From NCBI GenBank assembly GCA_001874155.1, contig MPDB01000002.1, positions 225,489 to 289,488 of the forward strand: a DNA stretch of 64,000 bases, in the 5' to 3' direction. Made by a program: the position numbers and the translations under genes. This DNA is from Vibrio sp. MedPE-SWchi (GTDB taxonomy: Bacteria; Pseudomonadota; Gammaproteobacteria; Enterobacterales; Vibrionaceae). Shown in pieces: positions 8,959 through 19,406 of the stretch. Position 1 is the stretch's first letter. Every line of letters starts with the position of its first letter. The notes below the pieces were generated by a model. The model was not told the origin of the DNA, did not search any database, and saw nothing but the letters and a program-made list of their open reading frames with translations.

Positions 8959-9387
8959 ATGATTCAACTATTTAGCTGTAAACCATACAAAAAAAGAGAG
9001 GTTGGAATGACCTTGATCGAATTATTGTTCTCTGTTGCGATTATCTCAATACTCGCGGCAATCGCGTACCCAAGCTTCACCGAACACTCGCTAAAGGCTC
9101 ATCGAACCGCCGCAAAAGTCGATATGGCTAGAATCCAATTACAGTTAGAAGAAAGCTATGATAGCGGTTACGATTGGAGCTCTATCATCTCTTCTGGAAA
9201 CTGCACCATTTGCGACAGCGATAGCACTCGTTACCTGTTCTCGGTGACAAGTTCAGCATCGATGGCCTACACCATTACGGCTACGGCTCAAACCGACGTC
9301 GGCCAGACAAACGACAAATGCTTACCACAAAACAAGACGATGACGCTGGATGCGTTAGGACAAACGACCCCAAGCGATTGCTGGTAA
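8959..9387 (+). CDS. pilE: Type IV pilin PilE-like
   Basis: A 142-residue prepilin divergent from fimT. The basic 16-residue leader ends EVG before mature MTLIE (Glu +5) and a hydrophobic helix; starting at the internal ATG would remove the leader, so ATG at 8959 (GGGTAA upstream) is preferred. Four cysteines, two in a CTIC pair, a later one and a terminal CW, could form disulfides including the usual C-terminal D-loop. Likely the fifth minor pilin of the cluster (VC0857-like position). Confidence 0.85.
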   Translation: MIQLFSCKPYKKREVGMTLIELLFSVAIISILAAIAYPSFTEHSLKAHRTAAKVDMARIQLQLEESYDSGYDWSSIISSGNCTICDSDSTRYLFSVTSSASMAYTITATAQTDVGQTNDKCLPQNKTMTLDALGQTTPSDCW

Positions 9388-9413
9388 TTCAAGCTAAAGT
9401 GTCCGTCTCAAAA

Positions 9414-9450
9414 GAAAAAAATAGCCTGCAATGAGCAGGCTATAGATTTC
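9414..9450. terminator. Bidirectional terminator between pilE and a convergent gene
   Basis: Nine-bp perfect stem ATAGCCTGC / GCAGGCTAT around a 5-nt loop, with an A-run on the left that becomes a U-run for minus-strand transcription. It sits between two convergent genes. Confidence 0.8.
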
Positions 9451-9459
9451 GTCAATGGA

Positions 9460-9864
9460 CTAGAAATAGACCCTAAGCCCAGCTTTTGCCTCGAGTTCAA
9501 ATTGCATTTCATCAAGGTAAAGATTTGGCCCTACATCGATGTAGAACCCCATCGGCTTTACCCTTAATTCCGCTCCAATGCCTGACGTCACCGCCATGTA
9601 ATGGGTATTTCGATCAATATACTGACCACCAACAAATAAGTACAAAGGAGTATTAGAAACTTGAAACGACTTATTGGCTCCTAGCCCAAACTGATCATCT
9701 AAGCTGACATTGAATCGAATATCATTATGCTTAAACTCCAGTCCCCAGAATGGCTCTCCAACAAAAAGCCCAACCCCGGTATTGGCTTGAGCCCCCATTG
9801 TCATAACGCTTAGAGCGACCACCAATGCGTATCTTTTTGCTGTTTTCACTAGACCATTTCTCAC
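9460..9864 (-). CDS. Small secreted, probably outer-membrane, hypothetical protein
   Basis: A 134-residue protein with a clear Sec signal peptide: basic start, hydrophobic ALVVALSVMTMG, likely AQA cleavage near residue 27. The mature part alternates polar and hydrophobic residues and ends in an aromatic residue (LRVYF), the pattern of an outer-membrane beta-strand signal. This suggests a small beta-barrel or a barrel fragment. I do not recognise a named family. Convergent with pilE and sharing its terminator. Confidence 0.7.
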   Translation of the reverse strand: MRNGLVKTAKRYALVVALSVMTMGAQANTGVGLFVGEPFWGLEFKHNDIRFNVSLDDQFGLGANKSFQVSNTPLYLFVGGQYIDRNTHYMAVTSGIGAELRVKPMGFYIDVGPNLYLDEMQFELEAKAGLRVYF

Positions 9865-10177
9865 ATTCCGCCCTTTTTCATCTTCTGCGTTTGTTTACGC
9901 AACACCGAGAATGGCATTGCTGAAAGGCGGCGAGAATATCAGGGCTTGTACATGATTTAATGAGTAACGAAGAGATTTGACCCACCTTTTACAACGGATG
10001 AAAAAGCAGTCGAATTAATGACACGAGATTTACAGCAAAGTCGAAACACCATCACATACGACCAACTTTTCAACAAGTTAAGATCCAGAAATGTATAGAG
10101 CGTCTTTTTAAATACCCGAAAAACAAAAGGCCAGCGTAACCGCTGGCCTTTCTTAATTCGAACTAGAACGTCATTAA
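9865..10177. other. Intergenic region with no convincing gene
   Basis: 313 bp holding the promoter side of the secreted-protein gene and the dnaJ terminator. One short plus-strand ORF (ATG 10018 to TAG 10098, 26 codons) has no ribosome site and is not called. Nothing else is recognisable. Confidence 0.5.
10121..10152 (-). terminator. Terminator of dnaKJ
   Basis: Ten-bp perfect stem AAGGCCAGCG / CGCTGGCCTT with a TAAC loop, followed on the minus strand by a U-rich stretch, about 26 bp beyond the dnaJ stop. Confidence 0.92.
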
Positions 10178-11326
10178 TTAGCTTGTTAAATCATCAAAGA
10201 ACTTTTTGACGCCATTAAAAAAGCCTTCAGACTTTGGTTTATGCTTATTCGCTGCTTCACCACCGCAAGACTCTTCAAACTCTTTCAGTAGATCTTTCTG
10301 ACGTGAGCTAAGTTTAACTGGAGTCTCTACGACCAGTTTCACAATCAAATCGCCAACACCGCCACCGCGTACACCCTTCACGCCTTTGCCACGCATACGG
10401 AACATACGGCCCGTTTGAGTCTCATCTGGCACTTTCAGGTTTACACGACCATCTAGAGTCGGCACTTCAACTTCACCACCAAGCGCTGCCATTGCAAAGC
10501 TTACTGGCACTTCGCAGTACAAGTTGTTGCCGTCACGCTCAAAGATGTTGTGTTCTTTCACATGTACTTGAACATAGAGATCGCCTGCTGGTGCGCCAGA
10601 CTCGCCAGCTTCGCCTTCGCCAGATAAACGAATGCGATCGCCAGTATCCACACCTGATGGGATCTTAACGTTAAGTGTTTTTGTCTTCTGCTTACGGCCT
10701 TGACCGTGGCAAGAGTTACATGGATCTTTGATGATCTTACCCTTGCCGTGACAAGTAGGACATGTTTGCTGAACCGCAAAGAAGCCCTGACGCATCTGAA
10801 CCTGACCATGTCCATGACACGTACCACATGTCTCTGGAGAAGACCCTTTCTTAGCACCGGTACCTTCACAAGTATCACAGTGAACAAGCGTTGGAATTTC
10901 AATCTCTTTAGAAACGCCTTTAACAGCCTCTTCTAAAGTTAGTTCCATGTTGTAACGTAAGTCAGCGCCGCGCTGCGCACGTTGACCACCACCGCCACCA
11001 CGACGACCACCACCAAAGATATCTCCGAAAACATCACCAAAGATGTCTCCGAAATCACCTTGACCGCCGCCACCGAAGCCACCGCCACCCATTCCGCCTT
11101 GCTCAAACGCAGCGTGACCATATTGGTCGTACGCAGCCTTCTTCTGAGCGTCGGTCAAAATTTCGTACGCTTCTTTTACTTCTTTAAACTTTTCATCTGA
11201 AGTGTCATCACCTTGATTGCGATCTGGGTGGTATTTCATAGCCAAGCGCTTGTACGCTTTTTTAATATCACGCTCAGATGCGTCGCGGCCGACGCCTAGT
11301 ACTTCATAATAATCACGTTTTGACAT
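10178..11326 (-). CDS. dnaJ: Chaperone DnaJ (Hsp40)
   Basis: Co-chaperone that delivers unfolded clients to DnaK and stimulates its ATPase. The 382-residue protein shows, in order, the J domain with HPD (KYHPDRN), a Gly/Phe-rich linker (about 75-115), four CxxCxGxG zinc repeats ([32 protein letters not shown]) and the C-terminal substrate-binding domains. ATG at 11326 ([11 protein letters not shown]) has GGTGA 9 nt upstream; a TTG start five codons earlier is unlikely. Downstream of dnaK, separated by a 250-bp spacer rich in inverted repeats. Confidence 0.98.
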   Translation of the reverse strand: MSKRDYYEVLGVGRDASERDIKKAYKRLAMKYHPDRNQGDDTSDEKFKEVKEAYEILTDAQKKAAYDQYGHAAFEQGGMGGGGFGGGGQGDFGDIFGDVFGDIFGGGRRGGGGGQRAQRGADLRYNMELTLEEAVKGVSKEIEIPTLVHCDTCEGTGAKKGSSPETCGTCHGHGQVQMRQGFFAVQQTCPTCHGKGKIIKDPCNSCHGQGRKQKTKTLNVKIPSGVDTGDRIRLSGEGEAGESGAPAGDLYVQVHVKEHNIFERDGNNLYCEVPVSFAMAALGGEVEVPTLDGRVNLKVPDETQTGRMFRMRGKGVKGVRGGGVGDLIVKLVVETPVKLSSRQKDLLKEFEESCGGEAANKHKPKSEGFFNGVKKFFDDLTS

Positions 11327-11378
11327 GCTGTTGGTCACCAATTTAGTGCTACAAACGGCTAAGACCCGTTTGCGGTTG

Positions 11379-11440
11379 TATCAATATAGCTAAGGGGCTT
11401 ATAGAACTGCGTATTAACAGGGCACTTAGCTATATTGATA
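11379..11440. repeat. Perfect 16-bp inverted repeat in the dnaK-dnaJ spacer
   Basis: TATCAATATAGCTAAG at 11379-11394 is repeated as its exact reverse complement at 11425-11440, with a 30-nt loop. In the dnaKJ transcript it would form a long stem between the two genes. It is not followed by a U-run, so it is not a standard terminator. Possibly a processing or stability element, or a small inserted repeat. Confidence 0.75.
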
Positions 11441-11456
11441 AATCATTTACAAGCAG

Positions 11457-11486
11457 ACGGGCGTATGAGTTTCCTCAAACGCCCGT
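11457..11486. repeat. Second stem-loop in the dnaK-dnaJ spacer
   Basis: Arms 11457-11469 and 11474-11486 pair over 13 positions with one mismatch around a TTTC loop. GC-rich and very stable. No U-run follows on the minus strand, so partial attenuation or an RNase roadblock between dnaK and dnaJ is more likely than full termination. Confidence 0.7.
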
Positions 11487-11577
11487 ATCGATACTTTTAA
11501 GCAAGGTTCTAAAACAAACCGTCGCTAAAATAAGAAGAAGAACATCATTAAGATGCCCCTCTTCTTAGAAGAAAAGA

Positions 11578-13497
11578 TTACTTCTTGTCTTCTTTAACTT
11601 CTTCAAACTCAGCGTCTACAACATCTTCTTCTTGAGCTTGCTGTTGGCCTGCGTCTTCGCCGCCTTGAGCTTGTTCAGCTTGAGCTTTCTGCTGAGCAAT
11701 CTCCATTAGCTTTTGAGATGCTTCCATTAACGCTTGAACTTTCGCGTCGATAGCTTCTTTGTCGTCGCCTTTCTTCGCTGTTTCAAGTTCTGCGATTGCT
11801 GCTTCAATCTTCTCTTTGTCTTCTGCAGGTAGAGCTTCACCAGCTTCTTCTACTTGCTTCTGAGTACCGTGAATCATTTGGTCAGCTTGGTTACGCGCAG
11901 TTGCTAGCTCTTCGAACTTTTTGTCCGCTTCTTTGTTCGCTTCTGCTTCTTGAACCATTTTCTCGATTTCGTCGTCGCTTAGGCCGCCTGAAGCTTGGAT
12001 AGTGATCTTCTGCTCTTTACCAGTCTGCTTGTCTTTCGCAGAAACGTGCAGGATACCATCCGCATCAAGGTCGAAAGTTACTTCGATTTGAGGCATGCCG
12101 CGAGGTGCAGCTTGGATGCCTTCTAGGTTGAACTGACCAAGAGACTTGTTGTAAGTCGCTTGCTTACGCTCACCTTGAAGAACGTGGATAGTAACCGCGT
12201 TTTGGTTGTCTTCTGCAGTAGAGAACGTTTGGTTCGCTTTCGTTGGGATCGTTGTGTTCTTCTCAACAAGCTTAGTCATTACGCCGCCCATCGTCTCGAT
12301 ACCAAGAGATAGAGGAGTTACGTCTAGAAGAAGTACGTCTTTAACGTCACCCGCAAGAACACCACCTTGTACAGCAGCACCCATTGCAACCGCTTCATCA
12401 GCGTTTACGTCTTTACGTGGCTCTTTACCAAAGAAATCAGTCACTTTAGCTTGAACCATTGGCATACGTGTTTGACCACCAACTAGGATAACATCATCAA
12501 TGTCACCAACAGATAGGTCAGCATCCGCTAGAGCAACTTTAAGTGGCTCAAGAGAACGTTGTACTAGGTCTTCAACTAGAGATTCTAGTTTCGCACGCGT
12601 TACTTTAACGTTCATGTGCTTAGGACCAGTCGCATCAGCAGTTACGTAAGGTAGGTTTACGTCAGTTTGCTGTGCTGAAGAAAGTTCGATTTTCGCTTTC
12701 TCTGCCGCTTCTTTAACACGTTGCATTGCAAGTGGATCGTTCTTAAGATCGATGCCTTGCTCTTTGTTGAACTCGTCTACTAGGTAGTTGATTAGACGGT
12801 TATCAAAGTCTTCACCACCAAGGTGAGTGTCACCGTTAGTTGCTAGTACTTCAAACGTCTTCTCGCCTTCAACTTCATCAATCTCGATAATTGAGATATC
12901 GAATGTACCACCACCAAGGTCGTAAACAGCGATAGTGCGGTCGCCGCCTTTCTTATCAAGACCGTAAGCAAGTGCAGCTGCTGTTGGTTCGTTGATGATA
13001 CGTTTAACTTCTAGACCTGCGATACGGCCAGCATCTTTCGTTGCTTGACGTTGAGCATCGTTAAAGTAAGCAGGTACTGTGATAACAGCGCCAGTCACTT
13101 CTTCACCTAGGAAGTCTTCTGCTGTTTTCTTCATTTTCTTCAGTACTTCAGCAGAAACCTGAGGAGCAGCCATTTGTTGGCCTTGCGCTTCAACCCAAGC
13201 ATCACCGTTATCCGCTTTAACAATGTTAAATGGCATGATTTTGATGTCGCGTTGTACTTCTTCGTCTTCAAAACGACGACCAATAAGACGCTTAATAGCA
13301 AATAGCGTGTTAGTTGGGTTAGTTACCGCTTGACGTTTTGCAGGCTGACCTACTAGCGTTTCACCGTCAGTGTATGCGATAACGGATGCTGTTGTACGCT
13401 CACCTTCAGCATTTTCAATTACGCGTGGCTTGTCACCGTCTAGAACAGCAACACAAGAGTTAGTAGTACCTAAGTCAATACCAATGATTTTACCCAT
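11578..13497 (-). CDS. dnaK: Chaperone DnaK (Hsp70)
   Basis: ATP-dependent Hsp70 that folds and disaggregates proteins with DnaJ and GrpE. At 639 residues it is the normal length. The N-terminal ATPase domain carries [11 protein letters not shown] at the start, the phosphate-2 segment [11 protein letters not shown] and [11 protein letters not shown]. The substrate-binding domain follows (about 390-500), then a helical lid and a Gln/Ala/Glu-rich tail ending with the EEV-type acidic region. A sigma-32-like promoter lies about 120 bp upstream. Confidence 0.99.
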   Translation of the reverse strand: MGKIIGIDLGTTNSCVAVLDGDKPRVIENAEGERTTASVIAYTDGETLVGQPAKRQAVTNPTNTLFAIKRLIGRRFEDEEVQRDIKIMPFNIVKADNGDAWVEAQGQQMAAPQVSAEVLKKMKKTAEDFLGEEVTGAVITVPAYFNDAQRQATKDAGRIAGLEVKRIINEPTAAALAYGLDKKGGDRTIAVYDLGGGTFDISIIEIDEVEGEKTFEVLATNGDTHLGGEDFDNRLINYLVDEFNKEQGIDLKNDPLAMQRVKEAAEKAKIELSSAQQTDVNLPYVTADATGPKHMNVKVTRAKLESLVEDLVQRSLEPLKVALADADLSVGDIDDVILVGGQTRMPMVQAKVTDFFGKEPRKDVNADEAVAMGAAVQGGVLAGDVKDVLLLDVTPLSLGIETMGGVMTKLVEKNTTIPTKANQTFSTAEDNQNAVTIHVLQGERKQATYNKSLGQFNLEGIQAAPRGMPQIEVTFDLDADGILHVSAKDKQTGKEQKITIQASGGLSDDEIEKMVQEAEANKEADKKFEELATARNQADQMIHGTQKQVEEAGEALPAEDKEKIEAAIAELETAKKGDDKEAIDAKVQALMEASQKLMEIAQQKAQAEQAQGGEDAGQQQAQEEDVVDAEFEEVKEDKK

Positions 13498-13618
13498 CAG
13501 GCGATCTCCGAATTAATTCTATTTTGATTTTCTATACACCCTATGTGGGGGATGCATAGTGGGCTTTCAACCCTTGCGAATAAACAAAAACGAATCTTTG
13601 TTTTTTGTATGCACCATA

Positions 13619-13645
13619 GATAGGGGCTGCAAATTTCTTTTCAAG
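13619..13645 (-). promoter_or_regulatory. Sigma-32-type heat-shock promoter of dnaKJ
   Basis: On the minus strand CTTGAAA (13639-13645) is followed after 12 nt by CCCCTATC (13619-13626), very close to the RpoH consensus CTTGAAA and CCCCATNT. It lies 122 bp before the dnaK start. Heat-shock control of dnaK is established in Gammaproteobacteria; use of this exact site is inferred. Confidence 0.85.
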
Positions 13646-13681
13646 GGTCGAACTGAAAAAAAGTAGCGATATTTCTCATAC

Positions 13682-13709
13682 AAAAAAGCGGAGCCATTAA
13701 GCTCCGCTT
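13682..13709 (-). terminator. Terminator of the DAACS symporter gene
   Basis: Nine-bp stem AAGCGGAGC / GCTCCGCTT with a 6-nt loop followed on the minus strand by a U-run, 25 bp past the stop. Confidence 0.9.
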
Positions 13710-13733
13710 GTTCATTTTGTATTAACCTTTTGA

Positions 13734-15005
13734 TTATGCCGTCACTTTTACCGGTTCAGCGGCGGTTTCATCTTGAGCCACTTCTCCTTCAGACTGAGCA
13801 ACAATGGTATTAACCGCTGTATCACCCACTACGTTAGAAGAGGTACAGAACATATCATTGATACGGTCAACGGCAGCAATAATGGCTAGACCTTCAGGCG
13901 GTAAGCCCAATTGATGCAGTAGAACGCCAACCATCACAACACCACCACCAGGAACACCACCAGCACCGATAGAAAGAAGTAAGATAGTGAAACCAAGCAT
14001 GAACAGGTCAGCTGCCACAATCGGTTGACCGAAGGCATTCGCCACAAAGATTGTTGCAAGCGCAATATAGACAGACACACCGGCCATATTCATGGTTGCA
14101 CCCAGTGGTACACCAAAGCCAGCTACCGACTTAGATACACCTAGCTTTTCTGTAAGGGTACGCATCGTCACAGGAATCGTAGCATTAGAGCTTGCGGTTG
14201 ATAGTGAAAACAAGATTTGCTCACGAACTGCACGCAAAAATGTTTTAGAAGAACAGCGAGTCGTCAGTGCGACCGCTGTCGGATAGAAGATAAAGATTTG
14301 GAACAGAAGCATTGCAATAACTAATGCCACATAGCCCGCAACCGACATCAATGTCCCTGCATTTAGCGTAGCACCAAGGTTAATCATCAGCGCGAATACA
14401 CCGTAAGGCGCTAACCCCATCACAAGCCCAATAAGCTTCATCATCAGCTCGTTACCAAGCTTAAATGCGTTGGCAATTGGTGCTCCACGATCTTGCATCG
14501 CTTGAATACCAATACCGACTAGAATAGCCATAAAGATGATTTGCAGCATATCACCGCTAGCAAATGCAGCAGCTGGGTTGCTTGGAACGATGTTAACGAT
14601 CAGCGAGAAGATATCTGGCGTATCGGTTGTCGCTAATTCAACGGACTCAGAAACCGTTCCCGCTAGATTTGCTCCGGCACCCGGCTGAAAGATCATTCCG
14701 ATAGTAAGCGCAAGCACGATCGCAATAACAGTATTTAGAATATATAAAGAAAAGGTTTTACTGCCTAAACGACCAAATGAACTTAAATCCTTTAGATCAA
14801 CGATACCGCAGACGATTGAAAAGAAAACCAATGGGACAACCATCAATTTGATCATTTCAACAAACATGGTACCGACACCGTTCGCCAGTCCCAACAGGTA
14901 GGTATCCATGAATGTCACACCGCTAAACAAGTATTGAATAGCAGTACCTAAAATAAGGCCAGCGAAAAGGCCTACGAATATTTTGCTTGAGAGCGACTTA
15001 TCCAT
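13734..15005 (-). CDS. Dicarboxylate/amino acid:cation symporter (DAACS family)
   Basis: A 423-residue inner-membrane secondary transporter of the glutamate/aspartate:cation family. Hallmarks are the Ser-rich re-entrant loop (SLSTASSNATIPVTM), the NMAG motif (ATMNMAGVSVY) in TM7 and the second hairpin region (LLLSIGAGGVPGGG). It should import acidic amino acids, dicarboxylates or small neutral amino acids with Na+ or H+; the substrate cannot be read safely. Monocistronic with its own terminator. Confidence 0.92.
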   Translation of the reverse strand: MDKSLSSKIFVGLFAGLILGTAIQYLFSGVTFMDTYLLGLANGVGTMFVEMIKLMVVPLVFFSIVCGIVDLKDLSSFGRLGSKTFSLYILNTVIAIVLALTIGMIFQPGAGANLAGTVSESVELATTDTPDIFSLIVNIVPSNPAAAFASGDMLQIIFMAILVGIGIQAMQDRGAPIANAFKLGNELMMKLIGLVMGLAPYGVFALMINLGATLNAGTLMSVAGYVALVIAMLLFQIFIFYPTAVALTTRCSSKTFLRAVREQILFSLSTASSNATIPVTMRTLTEKLGVSKSVAGFGVPLGATMNMAGVSVYIALATIFVANAFGQPIVAADLFMLGFTILLLSIGAGGVPGGGVVMVGVLLHQLGLPPEGLAIIAAVDRINDMFCTSSNVVGDTAVNTIVAQSEGEVAQDETAAEPVKVTA

Positions 15006-15308
15006 CGTTCAACTCCAATGATTATTGTATGCATCTATGTTAAAAATTAGTTATAAACTCGGTCTACCGCCGAGAAGGCAGTCATATTACACAGTGCAAT
15101 CTCAAAGAAAAGAACTATCAACCATTGTAAAGAAAACAAAAATAAGCATTAAAAATTGAATTTACACCACCACGCAGAGTATTAGACCAGGCAAATAAAA
15201 AGTAAGCAGTGGAATGTTATTGATAAATCAATAATCAAAAGGTTTAAAATTTGTAAAAAAAAAGAGGAGCAACTGCTCCTCTCTACTTTCAACCATCAAT
15301 ACTGATGA
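15006..15308. other. Intergenic region between grpE and the DAACS gene
   Basis: 303 bp of AT-rich sequence holding the grpE terminator at its right end and presumably the symporter promoter at its left. No ORF or further hairpin was found. Confidence 0.6.
15255..15282 (-). terminator. Terminator of grpE
   Basis: GC-rich stem AGAGGAGC / GCTCCTCT with a long A-run on its left that becomes a U-run on the minus strand, 27 bp after the grpE stop. Confidence 0.9.
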
Positions 15309-15911
15309 TTATTTGGATACCATCACCATCGCAGGGCGAATAACTCGGCCATTCAGCTCGTAGCCTTTTTGCATAACGAACATAACAGAATTTGGTTCGT
15401 GATCTGCACTTTCTTGAATTGACATCGCTTGATGTTTTTCAGGGTTAAAAGTTTCACCCTCTGGGTTAATCTCTTTTAGCCCAAACTTAGCAACAACGTC
15501 GACGAACGACTTATGCGTCATCTCTACGCCTTCAAGAACAGGCTTAACCGCTTCGTTCTCTTGGTCTGCTGATTGAATTGCGCGTTCTAGATTATCAATC
15601 ACCGGCAATAGCTCTTCAGCAAACTTATTCAACGCGTATTTACGCGCTTTATCGATCTCTTGTTCAGTGCGACGACGCATGTTTTCAACTTCCGCTTTTG
15701 CTCGCAACACAGAGTCTTGTTGATCCTGAACTTTTGCCTCGCTTGTTAATAAAGCAGCTTCTAGCTGAGCAATCTTAGACTCTTGCTCATCCACTTGTTG
15801 CTCTTCATTCCATTCGATATCAGCATCGCTTCCAACAACATCTGCTTCTTGTTCTGTGTTTTCAGTTTGCTTAAGTTCTTCTTCTTTCATTTTGTTTTCT
15901 TCGTTGCTCAT
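15309..15911 (-). CDS. grpE: Nucleotide exchange factor GrpE
   Basis: GrpE releases ADP from DnaK and completes the DnaK-DnaJ cycle. The 200-residue protein has an acidic disordered N-terminus, a long coiled coil (about 50-100) with [16 protein letters not shown], and a C-terminal beta domain ending [11 protein letters not shown], all diagnostic. ATG at 15911 has GGAG 5 nt upstream; an in-frame start 18 nt earlier lacks this spacing. Transcribed separately from dnaKJ, with its own weak sigma-32-like promoter. Confidence 0.97.
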   Translation of the reverse strand: MSNEENKMKEEELKQTENTEQEADVVGSDADIEWNEEQQVDEQESKIAQLEAALLTSEAKVQDQQDSVLRAKAEVENMRRRTEQEIDKARKYALNKFAEELLPVIDNLERAIQSADQENEAVKPVLEGVEMTHKSFVDVVAKFGLKEINPEGETFNPEKHQAMSIQESADHEPNSVMFVMQKGYELNGRVIRPAMVMVSK

Positions 15912-15960
15912 GATATCTCCAGAATTCAATCCAACGTGCTCCTATACTCATTGTTACTCA

Positions 15961-15987
15961 ATTAGGGGCACAAAAATTCGCATAAAG
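15961..15987 (-). promoter_or_regulatory. Weak sigma-32-like promoter of grpE
   Basis: On the minus strand CTTTATG (15981-15987) and CCCCTAAT (15961-15968) are separated by 12 nt, the same spacing as in the dnaK promoter. The -10 match is good and the -35 weak. Heat-shock control of grpE makes it plausible. Confidence 0.55.
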
Positions 15988-16052
15988 GGGTGACTTGCCA
16001 TTATTATGGGGATGAAGATTCTTGATTCAAGTCCAATTAGCCTGGAAAACCT

Positions 16053-16937
16053 ATGAAAAAATGCTTTGAAGTGATAGCCATCATCGGAAAACCGAGAGAT
16101 CAACAAGCAATACAGACACATAAAGAGCTCTATCTGTGGCTGACCGCGAAAGGTTACAGCGTCTTTATTGATGATCGATTATCCGATATTCTCGATGATA
16201 TCCCTACCGAGCGTTTCTCAAATCTGATTGAACTTGGCAAAAAGGCGGATCTGGCCATTGTTGTCGGCGGCGATGGCAACATGCTGGGTGCTGCACGCGT
16301 ACTTTCTAGATTTGATATTTGCGTGATAGGTGTCAACAGAGGCAACCTTGGTTTCCTGACCGATTTGGATCCAGATAACTTCCAGTCTGACTTGGTATCT
16401 GTGTTAAGTGGCGAATATCGAATTGAGAATCGATTCTTACTTGAAACGGAAATCCACCGTCACGGGCAGATAAAAAGCCATAATTCAGCCCTAAATGAAG
16501 CGGTTCTTCACCCAGGCCAAGTCGCCCACATGATCGAATTTGAAGTCTACATCGATGATACGTTTGCTTTTTCACAACGTTCCGATGGCCTCATTGTTTC
16601 CACCCCAACAGGCTCGACGGCCTACTCTCTTTCTGGCGGTGGCCCGATTCTTTCGCCAAGCCTAAACGCCATCAGCCTTGTACCTATGTTTCCACATACT
16701 CTTTCCAGCCGACCGCTTGTGGTTGATGGGAACAGCCGAATTAAATTGCTGGTCTCTCCGGACAATAGAGGTACACAAGAAGTAGGGTGCGATGGCCAAA
16801 TATCTCTACCAGTTTCACCTGGCGACGAGATACATATCTATCAAAGTCCAAATGCACTCAAACTGATTCACCCTAAAGACTACAGCTACTATCACGTGCT
16901 AAGAAACAAGCTCGGTTGGTCTAGTAAATTGTTTTAA
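16053..16937 (+). CDS. nadK: NAD kinase
   Basis: Phosphorylates NAD+ to NADP+, the only route to NADP. The 294-residue protein has the GGDGN motif ([10 protein letters not shown], about residue 72), the NEAVLHPG segment, and the Gly-rich [15 protein letters not shown] loop, all conserved in NadK. Length matches E. coli (292). It is divergent from grpE and followed by recN, the standard vibrio order. Confidence 0.97.
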   Translation: MKKCFEVIAIIGKPRDQQAIQTHKELYLWLTAKGYSVFIDDRLSDILDDIPTERFSNLIELGKKADLAIVVGGDGNMLGAARVLSRFDICVIGVNRGNLGFLTDLDPDNFQSDLVSVLSGEYRIENRFLLETEIHRHGQIKSHNSALNEAVLHPGQVAHMIEFEVYIDDTFAFSQRSDGLIVSTPTGSTAYSLSGGGPILSPSLNAISLVPMFPHTLSSRPLVVDGNSRIKLLVSPDNRGTQEVGCDGQISLPVSPGDEIHIYQSPNALKLIHPKDYSYYHVLRNKLGWSSKLF

Positions 16938-17021
16938 CTCGCCGAAAACAGCGACTGAGATTGAATTGATCTTGTTCACAAAGTAGCCATATCACTAAAA
17001 TATCTTGCCTGTGTAACTTTA

Positions 17022-17077
17022 CTGTATAAAGAAACAGTATATACTGTTTTCTTATACAGTGTTGTTCAATTGTACAG
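17022..17077. promoter_or_regulatory. Tandem LexA (SOS) boxes upstream of recN
   Basis: Two perfect CTGT-N8-ACAG boxes lie at 17022-17037 and 17044-17059, and a third with one core mismatch (TTGT-N8-ACAG) at 17062-17077, ending 9 nt before the recN start. Multiple boxes are typical of recN and predict tight SOS control. Confidence 0.93.
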
Positions 17078-17086
17078 GTAAATAAA

Positions 17087-18751
17087 ATGCTGGCTCATTT
17101 AAGTGTAAACAACTTTGCTATCGTAAAATCTTTGCAACTCGAACTCTCGAAAGGGATGACCAGTATCACTGGTGAAACGGGTGCAGGTAAGTCTATTGCT
17201 ATTGATGCCTTAGGTTTATGTTTGGGCGGCCGCGCTGAAGCAGGCATGGTTAGACAAGGTGAAGAAAAAACAGAAGTGAGTGCAGCTTTCTCTCTAGAGA
17301 ATAATCTACACGCCACTCGTTGGCTTGAAGATAACGATCTTCTCGATGGTAGTGATTGCATACTTCGCCGCATCATTAGCAAAGAAGGACGCTCTAGAGC
17401 CTTTATCAATGGCAGCCCTGTCCCACTTTCTCAACTGAAATCTTTGGGTCAGCAACTGATCAACATTCATGGGCAGCACGCTCATCATCAGTTGATGAAA
17501 AGTGACTACCAAATGGCAATGCTCGATCAATACGCCGGCCATACCAACCTGCTCAAAAGTACTCGTAATGCCTATCAAAAATGGCGTAACGCAGACAACA
17601 ACCTCAAGCAATTGAAAGAAAACAGTGCCACTAACCAGGCACAGAAACAGCTGCTTGAATATCAAATAAAAGAGCTTAATGAGCTCTCTCTTGGCGAGGA
17701 AGAATATGAACAACTCGAACAAGAACACAAACGACTATCCAACAGCGGAGAGCTTGCCTCAACCTGCCAACAGGCTATCGAGCTTATTTACGAAGGTGAA
17801 GAAGTTAATGCGCTTAGTATTCTCCAATCAGCCAATCAGTCCCTAATTCAACTTGCTGAGCTTGATGAGAAGCTTGTCGAGCTGCCTAATATGGTTGCCG
17901 AGGCACTCATCCAGCTTGAAGAAGCGAACGCAGAGCTTCGTAGTTACCTTGACAGCATTGATGTCGACCCTGGTCGAATGGCCTATGTCGAAGAACGCTT
18001 CTCAAAGGTTATGTCTATCGCTCGTAAGCACCATATTATGCCAGAAGAGATCTACCAGCATCATCAAGACTTACTCGCACAAATTGAAGCATTAGATTGC
18101 TCGGATGAGCGCCTTGATGAACTTGATCAAGATGTCGAGAAGAAGTATCAGGCGTTCTTAGTTAGCGCTGAAAAGCTGCATAAATCTCGTAGCCGATATG
18201 CAAAAGAACTTAACAAGCTTATTTCAGCAAGCATGCATGAACTGAGCATGGAGAAAGCCAAGTTCTGTATCGATATCGATAACCAAAACACTCACCCATC
18301 GCCTCTAGGAATGGACTCTGTTTGTTTCTTGGTTTCCACCAACCCTGGCCAGCCAATGCAGCCCATTGCCAAAGTCGCGTCTGGTGGTGAATTGTCTCGT
18401 ATATCACTCGCTATTCAAGTCATTACGGCACAAAAAGTCGATACGCCTAGCCTCATTTTCGATGAAGTCGATGTGGGTATTAGTGGTCCTACCGCCGCAG
18501 TGGTTGGAAAAATGCTAAGAACATTGGGGCAATCAACACAGGTGCTTTGTGTAACCCACCTTCCTCAAGTAGCCGGCTGCGGGCATCAACAGCTCTTTGT
18601 CGCTAAATCAACGAAGTCAGGTAAAACTGAGACGCAAATGCATACGCTTGATACAGAAGCTCGTATTTCTGAGCTTGCTCGTCTACTCGGCGGCAGTGAA
18701 ATCACTCAATCAACACTGGCCAATGCGAAAGAGCTATTGATAGCTGCATAG
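17087..18751 (+). CDS. recN: DNA repair protein RecN
   Basis: SMC-like ATPase that holds broken DNA ends during recombinational repair. The 554-residue protein has Walker A (TGETGAGKS, about 27-35), a coiled-coil middle (about 160-370), the ABC signature [10 protein letters not shown] and Walker [13 protein letters not shown]. Length matches E. coli (553). Strong LexA boxes just upstream show SOS induction. Confidence 0.98.
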   Translation: MLAHLSVNNFAIVKSLQLELSKGMTSITGETGAGKSIAIDALGLCLGGRAEAGMVRQGEEKTEVSAAFSLENNLHATRWLEDNDLLDGSDCILRRIISKEGRSRAFINGSPVPLSQLKSLGQQLINIHGQHAHHQLMKSDYQMAMLDQYAGHTNLLKSTRNAYQKWRNADNNLKQLKENSATNQAQKQLLEYQIKELNELSLGEEEYEQLEQEHKRLSNSGELASTCQQAIELIYEGEEVNALSILQSANQSLIQLAELDEKLVELPNMVAEALIQLEEANAELRSYLDSIDVDPGRMAYVEERFSKVMSIARKHHIMPEEIYQHHQDLLAQIEALDCSDERLDELDQDVEKKYQAFLVSAEKLHKSRSRYAKELNKLISASMHELSMEKAKFCIDIDNQNTHPSPLGMDSVCFLVSTNPGQPMQPIAKVASGGELSRISLAIQVITAQKVDTPSLIFDEVDVGISGPTAAVVGKMLRTLGQSTQVLCVTHLPQVAGCGHQQLFVAKSTKSGKTETQMHTLDTEARISELARLLGGSEITQSTLANAKELLIAA

Positions 18752-18781
18752 TAAAAACTCAAGCCTCCCTTTCTCTTCGGT

Positions 18782-18817
18782 AACTTATTGGGCCAACCAC
18801 ATTAAGCCCAATAAGTT
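18782..18817. terminator. Hairpin downstream of recN
   Basis: Perfect 12-bp arms AACTTATTGGGC / GCCCAATAAGTT with a 12-nt loop, 30 bp after the recN stop. It lacks a U-run, so it is a possible rather than certain terminator. Confidence 0.5.
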
Positions 18818-18964
18818 CCACGTTTCCGATTATTTAGACTTTCTTTGCAACCTATCTCAAAATTCACGGTCTGAAACAGTTCATTGGTAAAGGAGTTTTT
18901 TACTTCTGCGCCGAGGTTGTTTATTATCACCGCAGTTTAATGTTCACTTGTAAAGAAAGAAGAT

Positions 18965-19324
18965 ATGCAGTTTAAGAAATGGTTAGTCATCGTACCGCTT
19001 GCAATCACAATGCTAACGGGTTGCTCGGTGTTAGAAAAAGTTGTTTATAGAATTGACATTAACCAAGGCAATTACATTGAACAAGAAGCTGTCGATCAAC
19101 TTAAGTTTGGTATGACTAAAGAGCAAGTTCGTTACGTGATGGGCTCGCCAATGCTGATTGAAAATGGTTACCCTGATACGTGGTATTACATTTACCACCA
19201 TACTGCAGGTCATGATGACTCGGTTCAGCGTAACCTGATCGTTAATTTTGATCCATCAGGCACGCTAGTTGACATTGCCGGAGAGTTCCCTGCAAGTGAT
19301 CAGTTCTTTGAGAGTATCAACTAA
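18965..19324 (+). CDS. bamE: Outer membrane assembly lipoprotein BamE
   Basis: Accessory lipoprotein of the BAM complex that inserts beta-barrel proteins. The 119-residue protein has a lipoprotein signal with lipobox LTGC (Cys near residue 20). The SmpA/OmlA fold region follows, with [15 protein letters not shown] and DTWYYIYH. Same length class as E. coli BamE (113). Shares a bidirectional terminator with convergent rnfH. Confidence 0.95.
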   Translation: MQFKKWLVIVPLAITMLTGCSVLEKVVYRIDINQGNYIEQEAVDQLKFGMTKEQVRYVMGSPMLIENGYPDTWYYIYHHTAGHDDSVQRNLIVNFDPSGTLVDIAGEFPASDQFFESIN

Positions 19325-19350
19325 AGATACTTTCTATAAAGACACAGACA

Positions 19351-19381
19351 AAAAATGGCTCGTATTATACGAGCCATTTTT
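19351..19381. terminator. Bidirectional terminator between bamE and rnfH
   Basis: Nearly uninterrupted palindrome with arms AAAAATGGCTCGTAT / ATACGAGCCATTTTT. The A- and U-ends serve both strands. Confidence 0.92.
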
Positions 19382-19406
19382 ATTGCAGCATGACATAGAT
19401 TAGACG

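Noticed and set aside
10018..10098. 26-codon ORF in the gap before dnaJ
   Set aside because: No ribosome binding site, and it lies just upstream of the dnaKJ terminator. Probably chance.
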